Positions 8,576-15,782 of a DNA stretch of 46,795 nucleotides are shown one piece after another; within the stretch, counting starts at the first letter, position 1; each line of letters opens with the position of its first letter. The notes under the pieces are model-generated. The model had not been told where the DNA came from and did no database searches. It saw only the letters and a program-made list of their open reading frames with translations. The position numbers were made by a program, and so were the translations under genes. The stretch covers positions 35,702 to 82,496 of the forward strand of contig DEHT01000042.1 in assembly GCA_002352045.1 (NCBI GenBank), given 5' to 3'. The DNA comes from Chitinophagaceae bacterium UBA2793. GTDB taxonomy: Bacteria; Bacteroidota; Bacteroidia; Chitinophagales; Chitinophagaceae.

Positions 8576-9366
8576 GGCAATTGTTCATAGTCAAAGCGGG
8601 TTTCGGGATTTTCAATTTGCAAAAAATCTTTTGCAACCGTATATGCCTGTATTTCATTGGCAGGAAATTGAAAACTACTCAATTCCTTTATTCTTTCTTC
8701 CGATAAATTTTTATTGGTCCATTCTTCTGCTAATGCTTGAGGTAAAATAACCGGCATCCGTTGTTTTGAATTGTGCACCTGCTGCATTAAACTATTGGCC
8801 TTTGTGGTAACAATGGCAAAACTGTCAATAGTTTCTCCGGTTGATTGGTCGGTCCAGGTGTTGAAAATGCCGGCCATAAAAAAATAAGGTTTATCTTTTA
8901 CTGAAATGAAATAAGGAAATTTTTGCGGGTGTTTTAATTCTTTTCCTTTTTTGCCCATCACTTTAATATGCCGGTATTCATAAAAACCCGATGATAAAAT
9001 AATACAGCGGTTATTTTTTGCTGCAGTGCGAAACATTTTGCCATCATCGAGCAAGGATTCACCTACGGCATTTAAAGTGGTATAGGGTGCATGAAATTTT
9101 CCTGCGGCATCTTTGTACCCAAACCTAAAACGCTTTACTGCTTCCATATCTTTTAAATAGCCCGGAATAAAACCCCATTCCATTGCCAGCAAATTGAAAT
9201 CATTAACATCATCCATTGGTTTTATTACCGGCCACAGCACATATTCAAAACCATTTTTTACAGGCTGATTTAAAATGCGGGCATTTATTTCTTTCAACTC
9301 TAATAGTTTCTCTTTATACCTGATATAAGTTTCCATAGAAACCCTTACTCCATTGACATAACACAA
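8551..9366 (-). CDS. SOS response-associated peptidase (SRAP/HMCES/YedK family)
   Basis: Family members shield abasic sites in single-stranded DNA by a covalent thiazolidine link through Cys2. 271 aa. Key residues are present: Cys2 directly after the initiator Met (MCYVNG), Asn99 in TTLNAVGES, Glu130 in SSGFYEYRH and His198 in QQVHNSKQRMPVIL. The conserved GFIP segment at 65-68 is also there. The residue set is the one of E. coli YedK (C2, N75, E105, H160), so it should be active. The C-terminal few residues are encoded by a tandem GAGTTNN repeat, so the native tail may have been altered. It sits alone, upstream of the S41 gene on the same strand with a 123-bp gap. Confidence 0.93.
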   Translation of the reverse strand: MCYVNGVRVSMETYIRYKEKLLELKEINARILNQPVKNGFEYVLWPVIKPMDDVNDFNLLAMEWGFIPGYLKDMEAVKRFRFGYKDAAGKFHAPYTTLNAVGESLLDDGKMFRTAAKNNRCIILSSGFYEYRHIKVMGKKGKELKHPQKFPYFISVKDKPYFFMAGIFNTWTDQSTGETIDSFAIVTTKANSLMQQVHNSKQRMPVILPQALAEEWTNKNLSEERIKELSSFQFPANEIQAYTVAKDFLQIENPETRFDYEQLPELLTPNS

Positions 9367-9489
9367 ATTGGTAAATTTTAGTTTTTAAAAGTAGGAATAA
9401 TTTTGAGATGGGAATAGGTTTGATGAATGAATGATTTATTGGCATATAGGTGCAAGCTTTGAGCAGATAATTGTAAGGATTATTTCAAA

Positions 9490-9522
9490 AGCCCATGGGC
9501 TGAAAAGCATTGTTACACGGCT
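9490..9522. repeat. Palindrome-plus-tail repeat, copy 1
   Basis: A perfect 12-bp palindrome AGCCCATGGGCT (9490-9501) is followed by the 20-bp tail AAAAGCATTGTTACACGGCT (9503-9522). The tail recurs exactly at 9848-9867, where it follows a different perfect palindrome. The surrounding 9367-9905 region has no convincing gene. Confidence 0.8.
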
Positions 9523-9668
9523 TTAATGGTACAGATAATCCTTGCTCAAACCAAATAAGTTGCGCTAATTTTCACACAAATAAAAAACCTCAAAAAAAAT
9601 AGGTAACCAATTCATGAATGAAGCAATGAAGTATTGCGGCCATTCTGTTGAGTAAGTGAAAGTCATTG

Positions 9669-9733
9669 ACTAATTTAGGAATAAATTAGTTAGTTTACAA
9701 TGGTTGCGATACTGGTGAAAACACCAGCATCGG
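9669..9733. other. Two consecutive stem-loops between the repeat copies
   Basis: Stem-loop 1: ACTAATTT-AGGAAT-AAATTAGT at 9669-9690, an 8-bp perfect stem. Stem-loop 2: GCGAT-a-CTGGTG / CACCAG-c-ATCGGC around an AAAA loop at 9706-9733, with one A-C mismatch and one bulged G. Both lie between the two palindrome-plus-tail copies. They may be part of a non-coding element or an untranslated RNA; no function can be assigned. A 61-codon open frame across this stretch has no protein-like features. Confidence 0.45.
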
Positions 9734-9833
9734 CGTTTAAAATGAAGATCAAATTTTGGAGGCGATTGTAGCATTTTATACTGAGCACCAAAATAAAATG
9801 GTTGCTGAAAATAAAAAGCTGGATGCTGTTTAA

Positions 9834-9867
9834 AACCACATGTGGTTAAAAGCATTGTTACACGGCT
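9834..9867. repeat. Palindrome-plus-tail repeat, copy 2
   Basis: A perfect 14-bp palindrome AACCACATGTGGTT (9834-9847) runs directly into the same 20-bp tail as copy 1 (9848-9867). Compared with copy 1, substitutions in one palindrome arm are matched in the other arm (compensatory), so the hairpin, not its sequence, appears conserved. Confidence 0.8.
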
Positions 9868-9905
9868 CTACTTGTAAAAGGAAGTATTTGTTTTATACCA
9901 GCTAA

Positions 9906-10336
9906 TTACTCTGAATTTAATCCTGTAATCACAATTATATCAGATATCACTGCTGAATTATAATGTGAAGCAATTAAAGACGACCAAGCACCTCTATATT
10001 GCGTAAATAGAGATGCTGATGTTGTTCTATTCAAAATAGGTTCCCATACAATTTCCAACTTAGGAAATGTTTTATTTAACTCACTTATATTCTGTGGAAA
10101 ATAAAACAATAATTGGGTGGATGGTTCAGCGTTTTTATTATGCGGAAGACCCCTTGAAGGTTCAAAGTACTTTATTCCAATAGGCATTTTTGCTAAAAAA
10201 ACCGAAAAAGGTTGACCTATATAATTTGCTTTATTTGTTACAATATTTTTAAAACAGATAGAGTATCGTTCTGAGCTTTTACTTCATTTAAAATTGAAAC
10301 TATAATAAGGTATAGTAATAGCAGATATTTTTTCAT
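9906..10336 (-). pseudogene. Small exported protein with a frameshift after the signal peptide
   Basis: From ATG 10336 the minus strand encodes a clean signal peptide (MKKYLLLLYLIIVSILNEVK, then AQNDTLSVLKIL) and then stops. In the next frame, coding potential continues from about 10250 (NIVTNKANYIGQPFSVFLAK) to the stop at 9906, where 93 codons are open from ATG 10187 (MPIGIKYFEP). The switch falls at an A-run near 10246-10250. One added base would join the parts into about 143 aa. The order of features (signal, AQxxxLKDSL-like stretch, short globular part with IxWxP) resembles the neighbouring small protein at 10499, suggesting a degenerate paralogue. It could be a real frameshift, a sequencing error, or a gene starting at 10187 without export signal. 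No known family is recognised. Confidence 0.5.
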
Positions 10337-10498
10337 CTTTATCAATTTTAAAATTATGAAATAAAAGCATTTACGTTAGTAAATTTTACATCTTTTGAAT
10401 TATACCCTATTTTGATGTCAATATATCAATCAATACAGGATATTGGTCAGTAAGGCAGGTAAAGTTGCAGAACAAATACAAAAAGTTATATCCTATAT

Positions 10499-10903
10499 TT
10501 AATTTCCACAACAGACTTGCTTCAAAGGCCAAGGGTCTGAAAAAAATAACGAATAAATTGTAACCTGCCATGTTTGTTCCTGCTTTACTAAATTTATAGG
10601 CCATGCTATACTTGGTGGTTGATGAGAAGGATTAGCTGGTGTAAAATAATTTTTTGTTCCGGGTGTGATATACACCATCGGCTTCATTGTACCATAATCA
10701 ACAACCACAGTAGCTCCAACAAAGGCAGAACTACCAGCTCTTGTATAAATAGAATCATATGATTGTGGTAATGCTTGAAGCAATGAATCTATTGGTTTAT
10801 TTAAATAATAATGATAATTAATATTCATTAAAGAATCTTTCAATGTCTGTGCATTAGTTTTTTGATAGAAAATAAAAGCAGACAAAAGCAATATGTATTT
10901 CAT
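10499..10903 (-). CDS. Small exported protein, possible partner of the JAMM lipoprotein
   Basis: 134 aa, family not recognised. The N-terminus is a signal peptide (MKYILLLSAFIFYQKTNAQT, cleavage likely after NAQ or NA). The mature part of about 115 residues has a Tyr/Pro-rich middle (GTMKPMVYITPGTKNYFTP), a SIAWPINLV strand and ends in CCGN. It begins 5 bp after the stop of the upstream 544-aa lipoprotein gene, so the two are almost certainly co-transcribed. Size, export signal and position fit an accessory or immunity-type protein for the lipoprotein's C-terminal domain. That role is inferred from arrangement only. A distantly similar, frameshifted copy lies downstream at 9906-10336. Confidence 0.75.
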   Translation of the reverse strand: MKYILLLSAFIFYQKTNAQTLKDSLMNINYHYYLNKPIDSLLQALPQSYDSIYTRAGSSAFVGATVVVDYGTMKPMVYITPGTKNYFTPANPSHQPPSIAWPINLVKQEQTWQVTIYSLFFSDPWPLKQVCCGN

Positions 10904-10908
10904 CTTTT

Positions 10909-12543
10909 TTAAGGATTAAGTTTAGTAAAATTCGTTTTTCCTGGGGAATTGGCTTCATATATTCCTAATCCACAATTAGAAGACGACCCAAAGAATTGAA
11001 GTGCTGCATTTGTAGAAGCTAATTGACCATTTGTATAGTAGGTTGATTGTTGAGGGAGTAATTCATATTCAATATATCGGTTTCGTATTTGCATTTTCCT
11101 ATTAAAAGTCATGAACTCGTTATATTTTTGAAGATTTTCTACAACAACTATAAATCTTTTATTGCCACATTCTAAAACCATCATATAACCCTGTATTGTA
11201 ATGGCTTTTGAATGAAATGTTAAAAAATCATCATCTGAAAAGAAAGACCTTTGCTTATAACTAGTATCAACTGGATGGGTATGATAATAACCAATCAGTT
11301 CTTCCCCGGTTTCAAGTGAATAGTTAGGAGGTCTTGTTTTGCCTTCCTTTCCCGGAGCGATATTTTTTAGATAAATATTTCCATTCTTTCTTACAATAAT
11401 TGCACCTTGTTCCCTTAAATTATTTCCGGGAAGAAACGCCCAGTTAAATAATGAATCAGATTGATTTGATATCTTTTCTGAAATAATTCGTAAATCAGAA
11501 GTATCTATTTCTGAAGGAATGTATGGTGGTTCTTCTGGAGGTAGAATGATAATAGGCCCACCACCACATCCACCACATGGCACTCTACCTTCAACAATTA
11601 AAGTGCTGCTTGTTCTGCAATTTCCTGGTATGCAGTTTCCCGTGGAGCTGCCACCGCCGCCACCGCTTCCACCAGTAGCAATAGGTGGGTCGGGCGGCCA
11701 GTTGTAGCCCCCACCCCCACCTGATGGACTTCCTGTTCCTGTTCCACTTCCGGGCGTTGAAGGGCAATTAGAATAGCAATAATATAATTGGCAAAACGTA
11801 CACCAGTTTGTAGTGGAAATACATTCGGGGGTTTGATTGTAATAGCAGGTAAATGTACAATTCCCCCTTACTTTAATTCTCCCGGTTTCAGAGCCACCAT
11901 TGTTATTAGAATTGGTATCTAATTCTATAGTTCGGTATTTCCCATGAATTTCCTTTTTAAAAGCATTAGAGTCAAGCAGTTCATACTTTTTATGACCAAA
12001 AATTTCATCATTTAGCTGCAAGAGTTTTATTATTATTAACTCTGCGGTTACTACAGTGCTATCAATTTTTCCATTAGGAAACAGATCATAGTCATTCGCC
12101 CTGTATAAGTGCAATGCTACACTATCTCCTACAATCCTGCTAAAAAAGAATCCATTTACAATATTGTCATTTTCCAACACAATAGGCGTAAACACTTCAA
12201 TGGTATCTTGTGTTTCATTCTCACCATTCCTTCCATAAGTATTTGTTAATGGTTCGGGATAGTAAATTAGTGATTTATCCCAAACAGCATATCCTTCCTT
12301 TTTTGCAAAGGATGGAATGAAACCACCTATATTATTTTGCTTTTTTAAAGCTGCTGCCACTTTATGAACAACAGCAGCTTCATTATTGGGAACATTAAAA
12401 AAACGGCTTTGAATTTCAGTATCGTTGCCCACATGAACATCCATTTTTTTACAGGATGGGCTTATAATACTTATTGAAAAAATGCTGATGATAATTAGTA
12501 ATGTAGCATAAATTACTAAGTACAGGTCGGACTTTCTTTTCAT
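10909..12543 (-). CDS. Lipoprotein with Cys/Gly-rich linker and C-terminal JAMM (DUF4329-like) domain
   Basis: 544 aa. The N-terminal hydrophobic segment ends in SPSCKKMD, so lipidation at Cys31 is likely, though the lipobox is weak. Residues about 40-215 form a globular N-terminal domain. Then comes a segment with seven Cys between about 226 and 258 (GNCTFTCYYNQ, NWCTFCQLYYCYSNC), followed by a Gly/Ser/Pro-rich linker to about 340 with further CGGCGGG clusters. The C-terminal domain carries Glu378 (REQGAIIV), His421-x-His423-Pro (IGYYHTHP) and Ser436-x-x-Asp439 (FFSDDD), the spacing pattern of JAMM/MPN metalloenzymes and DUF4329. It may be a Zn-dependent hydrolase or isopeptidase, possibly a toxin or effector domain; this is inference. 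A small exported protein is encoded 5 bp downstream. Confidence 0.85.
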   Translation of the reverse strand: MKRKSDLYLVIYATLLIIISIFSISIISPSCKKMDVHVGNDTEIQSRFFNVPNNEAAVVHKVAAALKKQNNIGGFIPSFAKKEGYAVWDKSLIYYPEPLTNTYGRNGENETQDTIEVFTPIVLENDNIVNGFFFSRIVGDSVALHLYRANDYDLFPNGKIDSTVVTAELIIIKLLQLNDEIFGHKKYELLDSNAFKKEIHGKYRTIELDTNSNNNGGSETGRIKVRGNCTFTCYYNQTPECISTTNWCTFCQLYYCYSNCPSTPGSGTGTGSPSGGGGGYNWPPDPPIATGGSGGGGGSSTGNCIPGNCRTSSTLIVEGRVPCGGCGGGPIIILPPEEPPYIPSEIDTSDLRIISEKISNQSDSLFNWAFLPGNNLREQGAIIVRKNGNIYLKNIAPGKEGKTRPPNYSLETGEELIGYYHTHPVDTSYKQRSFFSDDDFLTFHSKAITIQGYMMVLECGNKRFIVVVENLQKYNEFMTFNRKMQIRNRYIEYELLPQQSTYYTNGQLASTNAALQFFGSSSNCGLGIYEANSPGKTNFTKLNP

Positions 12544-12644
12544 ATACCGGTAAGATTTGGTATTTCAATATTACCAATTCAATTCAAACAAATTTTTTAT
12601 TTGCCTTAGTTAGAGGTAAAAAAAAGAAATGAAATGTAGCAAAT

Positions 12645-12669
12645 AAAAAACCCCACAAAAAATGTGGGG
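12645..12669 (-). terminator. Intrinsic terminator of tRNA-His
   Basis: Stem CCCCACA / TGTGGGG with an AAAAA loop; on the minus strand it is followed by a run of six T. It lies 10 bp beyond the tRNA 3' end. Confidence 0.85.
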
Positions 12670-12678
12670 CTTTACCAG

Positions 12679-12752
12679 GGTAACCAAAGGGGCTCGAACC
12701 CTCGACCCTCAGAATCACAATCTGATGCTCTAACCAACTGAGCTATGGCTAC
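12679..12752 (-). tRNA. tRNA-His (GTG)
   Basis: The minus strand folds as a complete cloverleaf: acceptor GTAGCCA / TGGTTAC (one G-T), D-arm GCTC/GAGC, anticodon stem TCAGA/TCTGA with loop TTGTGAT giving anticodon GTG, and T-arm GAGGG/CCCTT (one G-T wobble) with loop TTCGAGC. A genomic G at 12753 can supply the His-specific G-1, pairing with C73. CCA is not encoded. A terminator follows. Confidence 0.95.
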
Positions 12753-12848
12753 CGTTTTGAGGAGGGCAAAAATAGATAAAAACTTTTCTTGTACAAAATG
12801 ATATTGGTATAAATTGCCAAAAATTTTATTTCATTACAGTTTCTTTCC

Positions 12849-13442
12849 ATGTCTATAAGCATACAATACCTTGTTTTAATTGTGTCGGGGGCTCTTTTGG
12901 GTTGGGCCATCAGCCGGCTATTTATTGGGTTGCTCTTTAAGCCGCAAACACCGGTAACAGTTGCCGGCATTCATTTTTCGGGCATTTTGCCTTCCCTTAA
13001 ACCCGTTTTATTAGACCAGGCAGAAAAGCTTGCCGGGCAATTCAACCTGCAGGAAAAGATTTCCGGCAGCATAGATTTGAATCAATTGCTACCCGAAATT
13101 GAAGGCTATGTAGACTCATTTTTAAAACTAAAACTAAAGGAAGCCTTTCCCCTACTCTCCAATTTTATGGGCGAAAAAACTTTATCCAAATTTAAAGATG
13201 CTTTTATGCAGGAAGTAACCACCCGCCTTCCGGAGCTTTTAAATAATTATGCTGCCAGGCTTTCAGCTACCTTTGATGTAAAGCAAATGATAAAAGAAAA
13301 AGTGGAAGCAATTGATTTTACCCGGCTTGAAAAAACAATCAGGGAAAAGGCAAAAAAACAATTGCTATTATTACAGTTTGCAGGAATAGTTTTGGGCGTT
13401 TTAACTGCATTGCTGCAAATATTTTTATTAAATGTTTTATAG
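12849..13442 (+). CDS. DUF445-like membrane protein
   Basis: 197 aa. A membrane helix at each end (about 5-30 and 172-195) encloses a mostly helical amphipathic middle. The N-terminal GWAISRLFIGLLFKP followed by FSGILPSLKPVLLDQAEKLA is the pattern of DUF445/YheB proteins (GWxTNxxAIKMLFRP...GxLPxRK). The central region is shorter than in the longer DUF445 members. The function of the family is not established. It begins about 96 bp from the tRNA-His 5' end on the opposite strand, and the flippase gene starts 65 bp after its stop, so the two may form one transcript. Confidence 0.75.
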   Translation: MSISIQYLVLIVSGALLGWAISRLFIGLLFKPQTPVTVAGIHFSGILPSLKPVLLDQAEKLAGQFNLQEKISGSIDLNQLLPEIEGYVDSFLKLKLKEAFPLLSNFMGEKTLSKFKDAFMQEVTTRLPELLNNYAARLSATFDVKQMIKEKVEAIDFTRLEKTIREKAKKQLLLLQFAGIVLGVLTALLQIFLLNVL

Positions 13443-13507
13443 AAAAGCTGCCCTGCATACTCCAATTTAAATTTACAAATCTTAAAAAAGCTTATTATTG
13501 CCGGGCA

Positions 13508-15004
13508 ATGTCACAAATAAGAAAAAGAACTTTAAAAGGAGCCGTTTGGATTTATTTGGGTTTTCTCATTGGTGCATTAAACACCTATTTCTTTACACAT
13601 GAAAATTGGTTTAAGCCCGAAGAGTATGGGCTTACACAGGCATTGATACAAATTGCGTTGGTGGTTTTTGCCTTTTCTTCCTTTGGGGTTCCCACGTTTA
13701 TCTACAAATTTTTCCCCTATTACCACGACAATTTAGAGAAAAGAAACAACGATATTCTTGGAGTAGCTTTAATAGTATCGTTGGTAGGATTTATTATCAC
13801 GGCATTGGGCATTTTCTTTTTCAAAGACCTTGTAATGCAGAAGTTTGGCGGCAACTCAAAAATGCTGGTTGAATATTTCTTTTGGGTGTTGCCCTTTGGT
13901 TTTTTTATTTTACTATATCAAATTTTAGAAGGTTATTCTTATGGTTTTCACAAGGGCGTACTCACCAGTATGTTGAAAGAAACTGCTTTACGTTTTTACA
14001 CACTCTGCATCCTGCTTCTAAAATTGTTCAATGTAATTTCTTTTCAGCTCTTTATTATTTTAATCTGTTTTCAATATGCTTTTATAACCCTATTGCTGGC
14101 TGCCAATTTATATGCCGAAGGAAAGCTTTGGATAAGTTTTAAAGTAAGCAGGGTTACTAAAAAATTCCGAAAAAAGATATTGTATTTAATGGGGCTTACT
14201 TTTTTTGTAACCATTGCCGGCACACTAAGAACAGCGATTGACGGATTGGTGCTTGCTTCCAAAATTGATTTAAAAGCAGTGGGTATTTTTGGCTTTGCAG
14301 CCTATATGGTAGCGCTTTTGCAAGCGCCTATGCGAAGTATGGTGGCCATTACCATTCCCATTTTATCCCGTGCTTGGAAAGATAAAAATCACAAAGAAAT
14401 CAGTCGTATTTATAAGCGCTCCTCTATAAACCTATTAAGCTTTTCGTTGCTGATATTTTTTTGTATCTGGTTAAATTTTGACCAGGCCATTTCATTCTTT
14501 CATTTAAACCCCGAGTATTTAAACGCTAAATGGGTTTTCTTTCTGTTAGGCATCACCGCCATTATTGAAACCGGTACCGGTGTAAATTCTCAAATTATTG
14601 GCACCTCTACTTATTGGCGCTTTGAGCTATGGACCAGCCTATTGCTCACTTCGCTCATCATTCCTTTAAGTTATTTTTTAACCATAGAATATGGTTTAAT
14701 AGGCCCTGCCGTTGCCAACTTAGTTTCATTTAGCATTTATAATATAATTCGTTATTTGTTTTTATGGAGAAAATTTGGTTTGCAGCCTTTTTCTATGAAA
14801 ACGGTTGAAATTATTGTAGCCACAACGCTAACTTACTTTGTGTGCCATTTAGTTTTTAACCAAATACAGGGTTTACCGGGTTTAATTTTAAGAACCGGAA
14901 CTTTTATTTTACTGTGTGCTTTTATTATTTATTGGAGAAATATTTCGCCGGATGTAAAGCCGGTTATCCAAAATCTTTTAAAAAGATTTCAACGCACTAA
15001 ATAA
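13508..15004 (+). CDS. Wzx-like oligosaccharide flippase / polysaccharide biosynthesis protein
   Basis: 498 aa, strongly hydrophobic, with 12-14 predicted membrane helices and a Lys/Arg-rich N-terminus (MSQIRKRTLKGAVWIYLGFL) typical of the polysaccharide-transporter branch of the MVF/MATE superfamily. These proteins flip lipid-linked glycans across the inner membrane. Conserved-looking features include FGVPTFIYKFFPYY in the second helix pair and FGFAAYMVALLQAPMRSMVAITIPILSRA in the middle, as seen in Bacteroidota lipopolysaccharide-type flippases. No glycosyltransferases are nearby, so its substrate cannot be inferred. Its 3' end overlaps the convergent mqnA stop by 8 bp. Confidence 0.88.
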   Translation: MSQIRKRTLKGAVWIYLGFLIGALNTYFFTHENWFKPEEYGLTQALIQIALVVFAFSSFGVPTFIYKFFPYYHDNLEKRNNDILGVALIVSLVGFIITALGIFFFKDLVMQKFGGNSKMLVEYFFWVLPFGFFILLYQILEGYSYGFHKGVLTSMLKETALRFYTLCILLLKLFNVISFQLFIILICFQYAFITLLLAANLYAEGKLWISFKVSRVTKKFRKKILYLMGLTFFVTIAGTLRTAIDGLVLASKIDLKAVGIFGFAAYMVALLQAPMRSMVAITIPILSRAWKDKNHKEISRIYKRSSINLLSFSLLIFFCIWLNFDQAISFFHLNPEYLNAKWVFFLLGITAIIETGTGVNSQIIGTSTYWRFELWTSLLLTSLIIPLSYFLTIEYGLIGPAVANLVSFSIYNIIRYLFLWRKFGLQPFSMKTVEIIVATTLTYFVCHLVFNQIQGLPGLILRTGTFILLCAFIIYWRNISPDVKPVIQNLLKRFQRTK

Positions 15005-15734
15005 GTTTCGATAAAAACAATTTCACCGCTTCCAACTTTTTTTCATCCAATCTGTAATCTATATTCTGGGTATAATATTGATGCATATCATATTCATTAA
15101 ACTCAATAGTTGAAACTATTTCTTCAATATGCTTTAAACCAATACCGGTGGTTTCATTAAAAGATTGAATAAAATTTTGTGGCAATTTTTTATTGGCAAT
15201 CCAAGCTGCAAACACAAAGGGCAGCCCCGTCATTTGCTGCCAGGCTTCGGCCAAATCAAAAATATAGTTGGAATGTTGGCGTTGTAGCAAAGCCCTATCG
15301 CCAATAATAAGCCCGGCAGTAGTGCCTTTAATATTTTGCTGATAGCCGTTGCCGGTATCCACCAATTCGGGATTAATTTTCCAATATTCTTTTAAAAGAA
15401 TTTTTAGCAAGGCGGCTGAAGTACGGCTTTGGTAATCTACCAGTATTTGCTTTATTTCATTCAACGGCACATCGCTAAACAAACAAACGCTTGCCACCGG
15501 GCCCGAAGCTCCAATACAAAAATCGGAAACAACATAATGCTCTTGTAGTTTAGGCAATACTGCTACCGGTATTAATCCTATATCAATTTCATTATTTAGC
15601 AACTTTGCAGCTACATTGGCGGGGTAATCAAATTGCAATTCAATATCCTGCTGCATCAGGCCTTTTTCAAATCCATACACCAGGGGCTTTGTATTTAAAT
15701 AACTCACAGCCCCCACCCTAATTTTTTGTTCCAA
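14997..15734 (-). CDS. mqnA: Chorismate dehydratase MqnA (futalosine menaquinone pathway)
   Basis: Converts chorismate to 3-enolpyruvylbenzoate, the first step of the futalosine route to menaquinone. 245 aa, cytoplasmic. The N-terminus IRVGAVSYLNTKPLVYGFEKG is the family hallmark; the DIGLIPVAVL segment near residue 53 and GLIIGDRALL near 138 are also typical of the periplasmic-binding-protein fold used by MqnA/MqnD. It is read divergently from purB with only 48 bp between starts, and convergently to the flippase gene with an 8-bp overlap at 14997-15004. Its presence implies a menaquinone-using respiratory chain. MqnB, C and D are not in the window. Confidence 0.93.
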   Translation of the reverse strand: MEQKIRVGAVSYLNTKPLVYGFEKGLMQQDIELQFDYPANVAAKLLNNEIDIGLIPVAVLPKLQEHYVVSDFCIGASGPVASVCLFSDVPLNEIKQILVDYQSRTSAALLKILLKEYWKINPELVDTGNGYQQNIKGTTAGLIIGDRALLQRQHSNYIFDLAEAWQQMTGLPFVFAAWIANKKLPQNFIQSFNETTGIGLKHIEEIVSTIEFNEYDMHQYYTQNIDYRLDEKKLEAVKLFLSKLI

Positions 15735-15763
15735 TACCTTTCAATTAAATTTGTGCAAAATTA
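15725..15763. promoter_or_regulatory. Overlapping divergent promoters of mqnA and purB
   Basis: Plus strand: TTTG at 15725-15728, 17 bp, then TAAATTTG at 15746-15753, an exact TAnnTTTG -7 element about 30 bp before purB. Minus strand: TAATTTTG (plus-strand 15756-15763), also an exact match, about 22 bp before mqnA. The two -7 boxes are only 2 bp apart on opposite strands, so the promoters would exclude each other. These are motif matches only. Confidence 0.5.
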
Positions 15764-15782
15764 ACCAATCTCAACTTACAAT

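Noticed and set aside
9670..9855. 61-codon open frame on the minus strand
   Set aside because: It covers two stem-loops and a palindromic repeat, has no protein-like pattern, and is better read as non-coding.
9490..9867. Integron attC pair enclosing a cassette
   Set aside because: The hairpin-plus-GTTACAC arrangement is superficially similar, but no RYYYAAC box or matched R/L boxes were found, the GTTRRRY consensus is not met, and there is no integrase.
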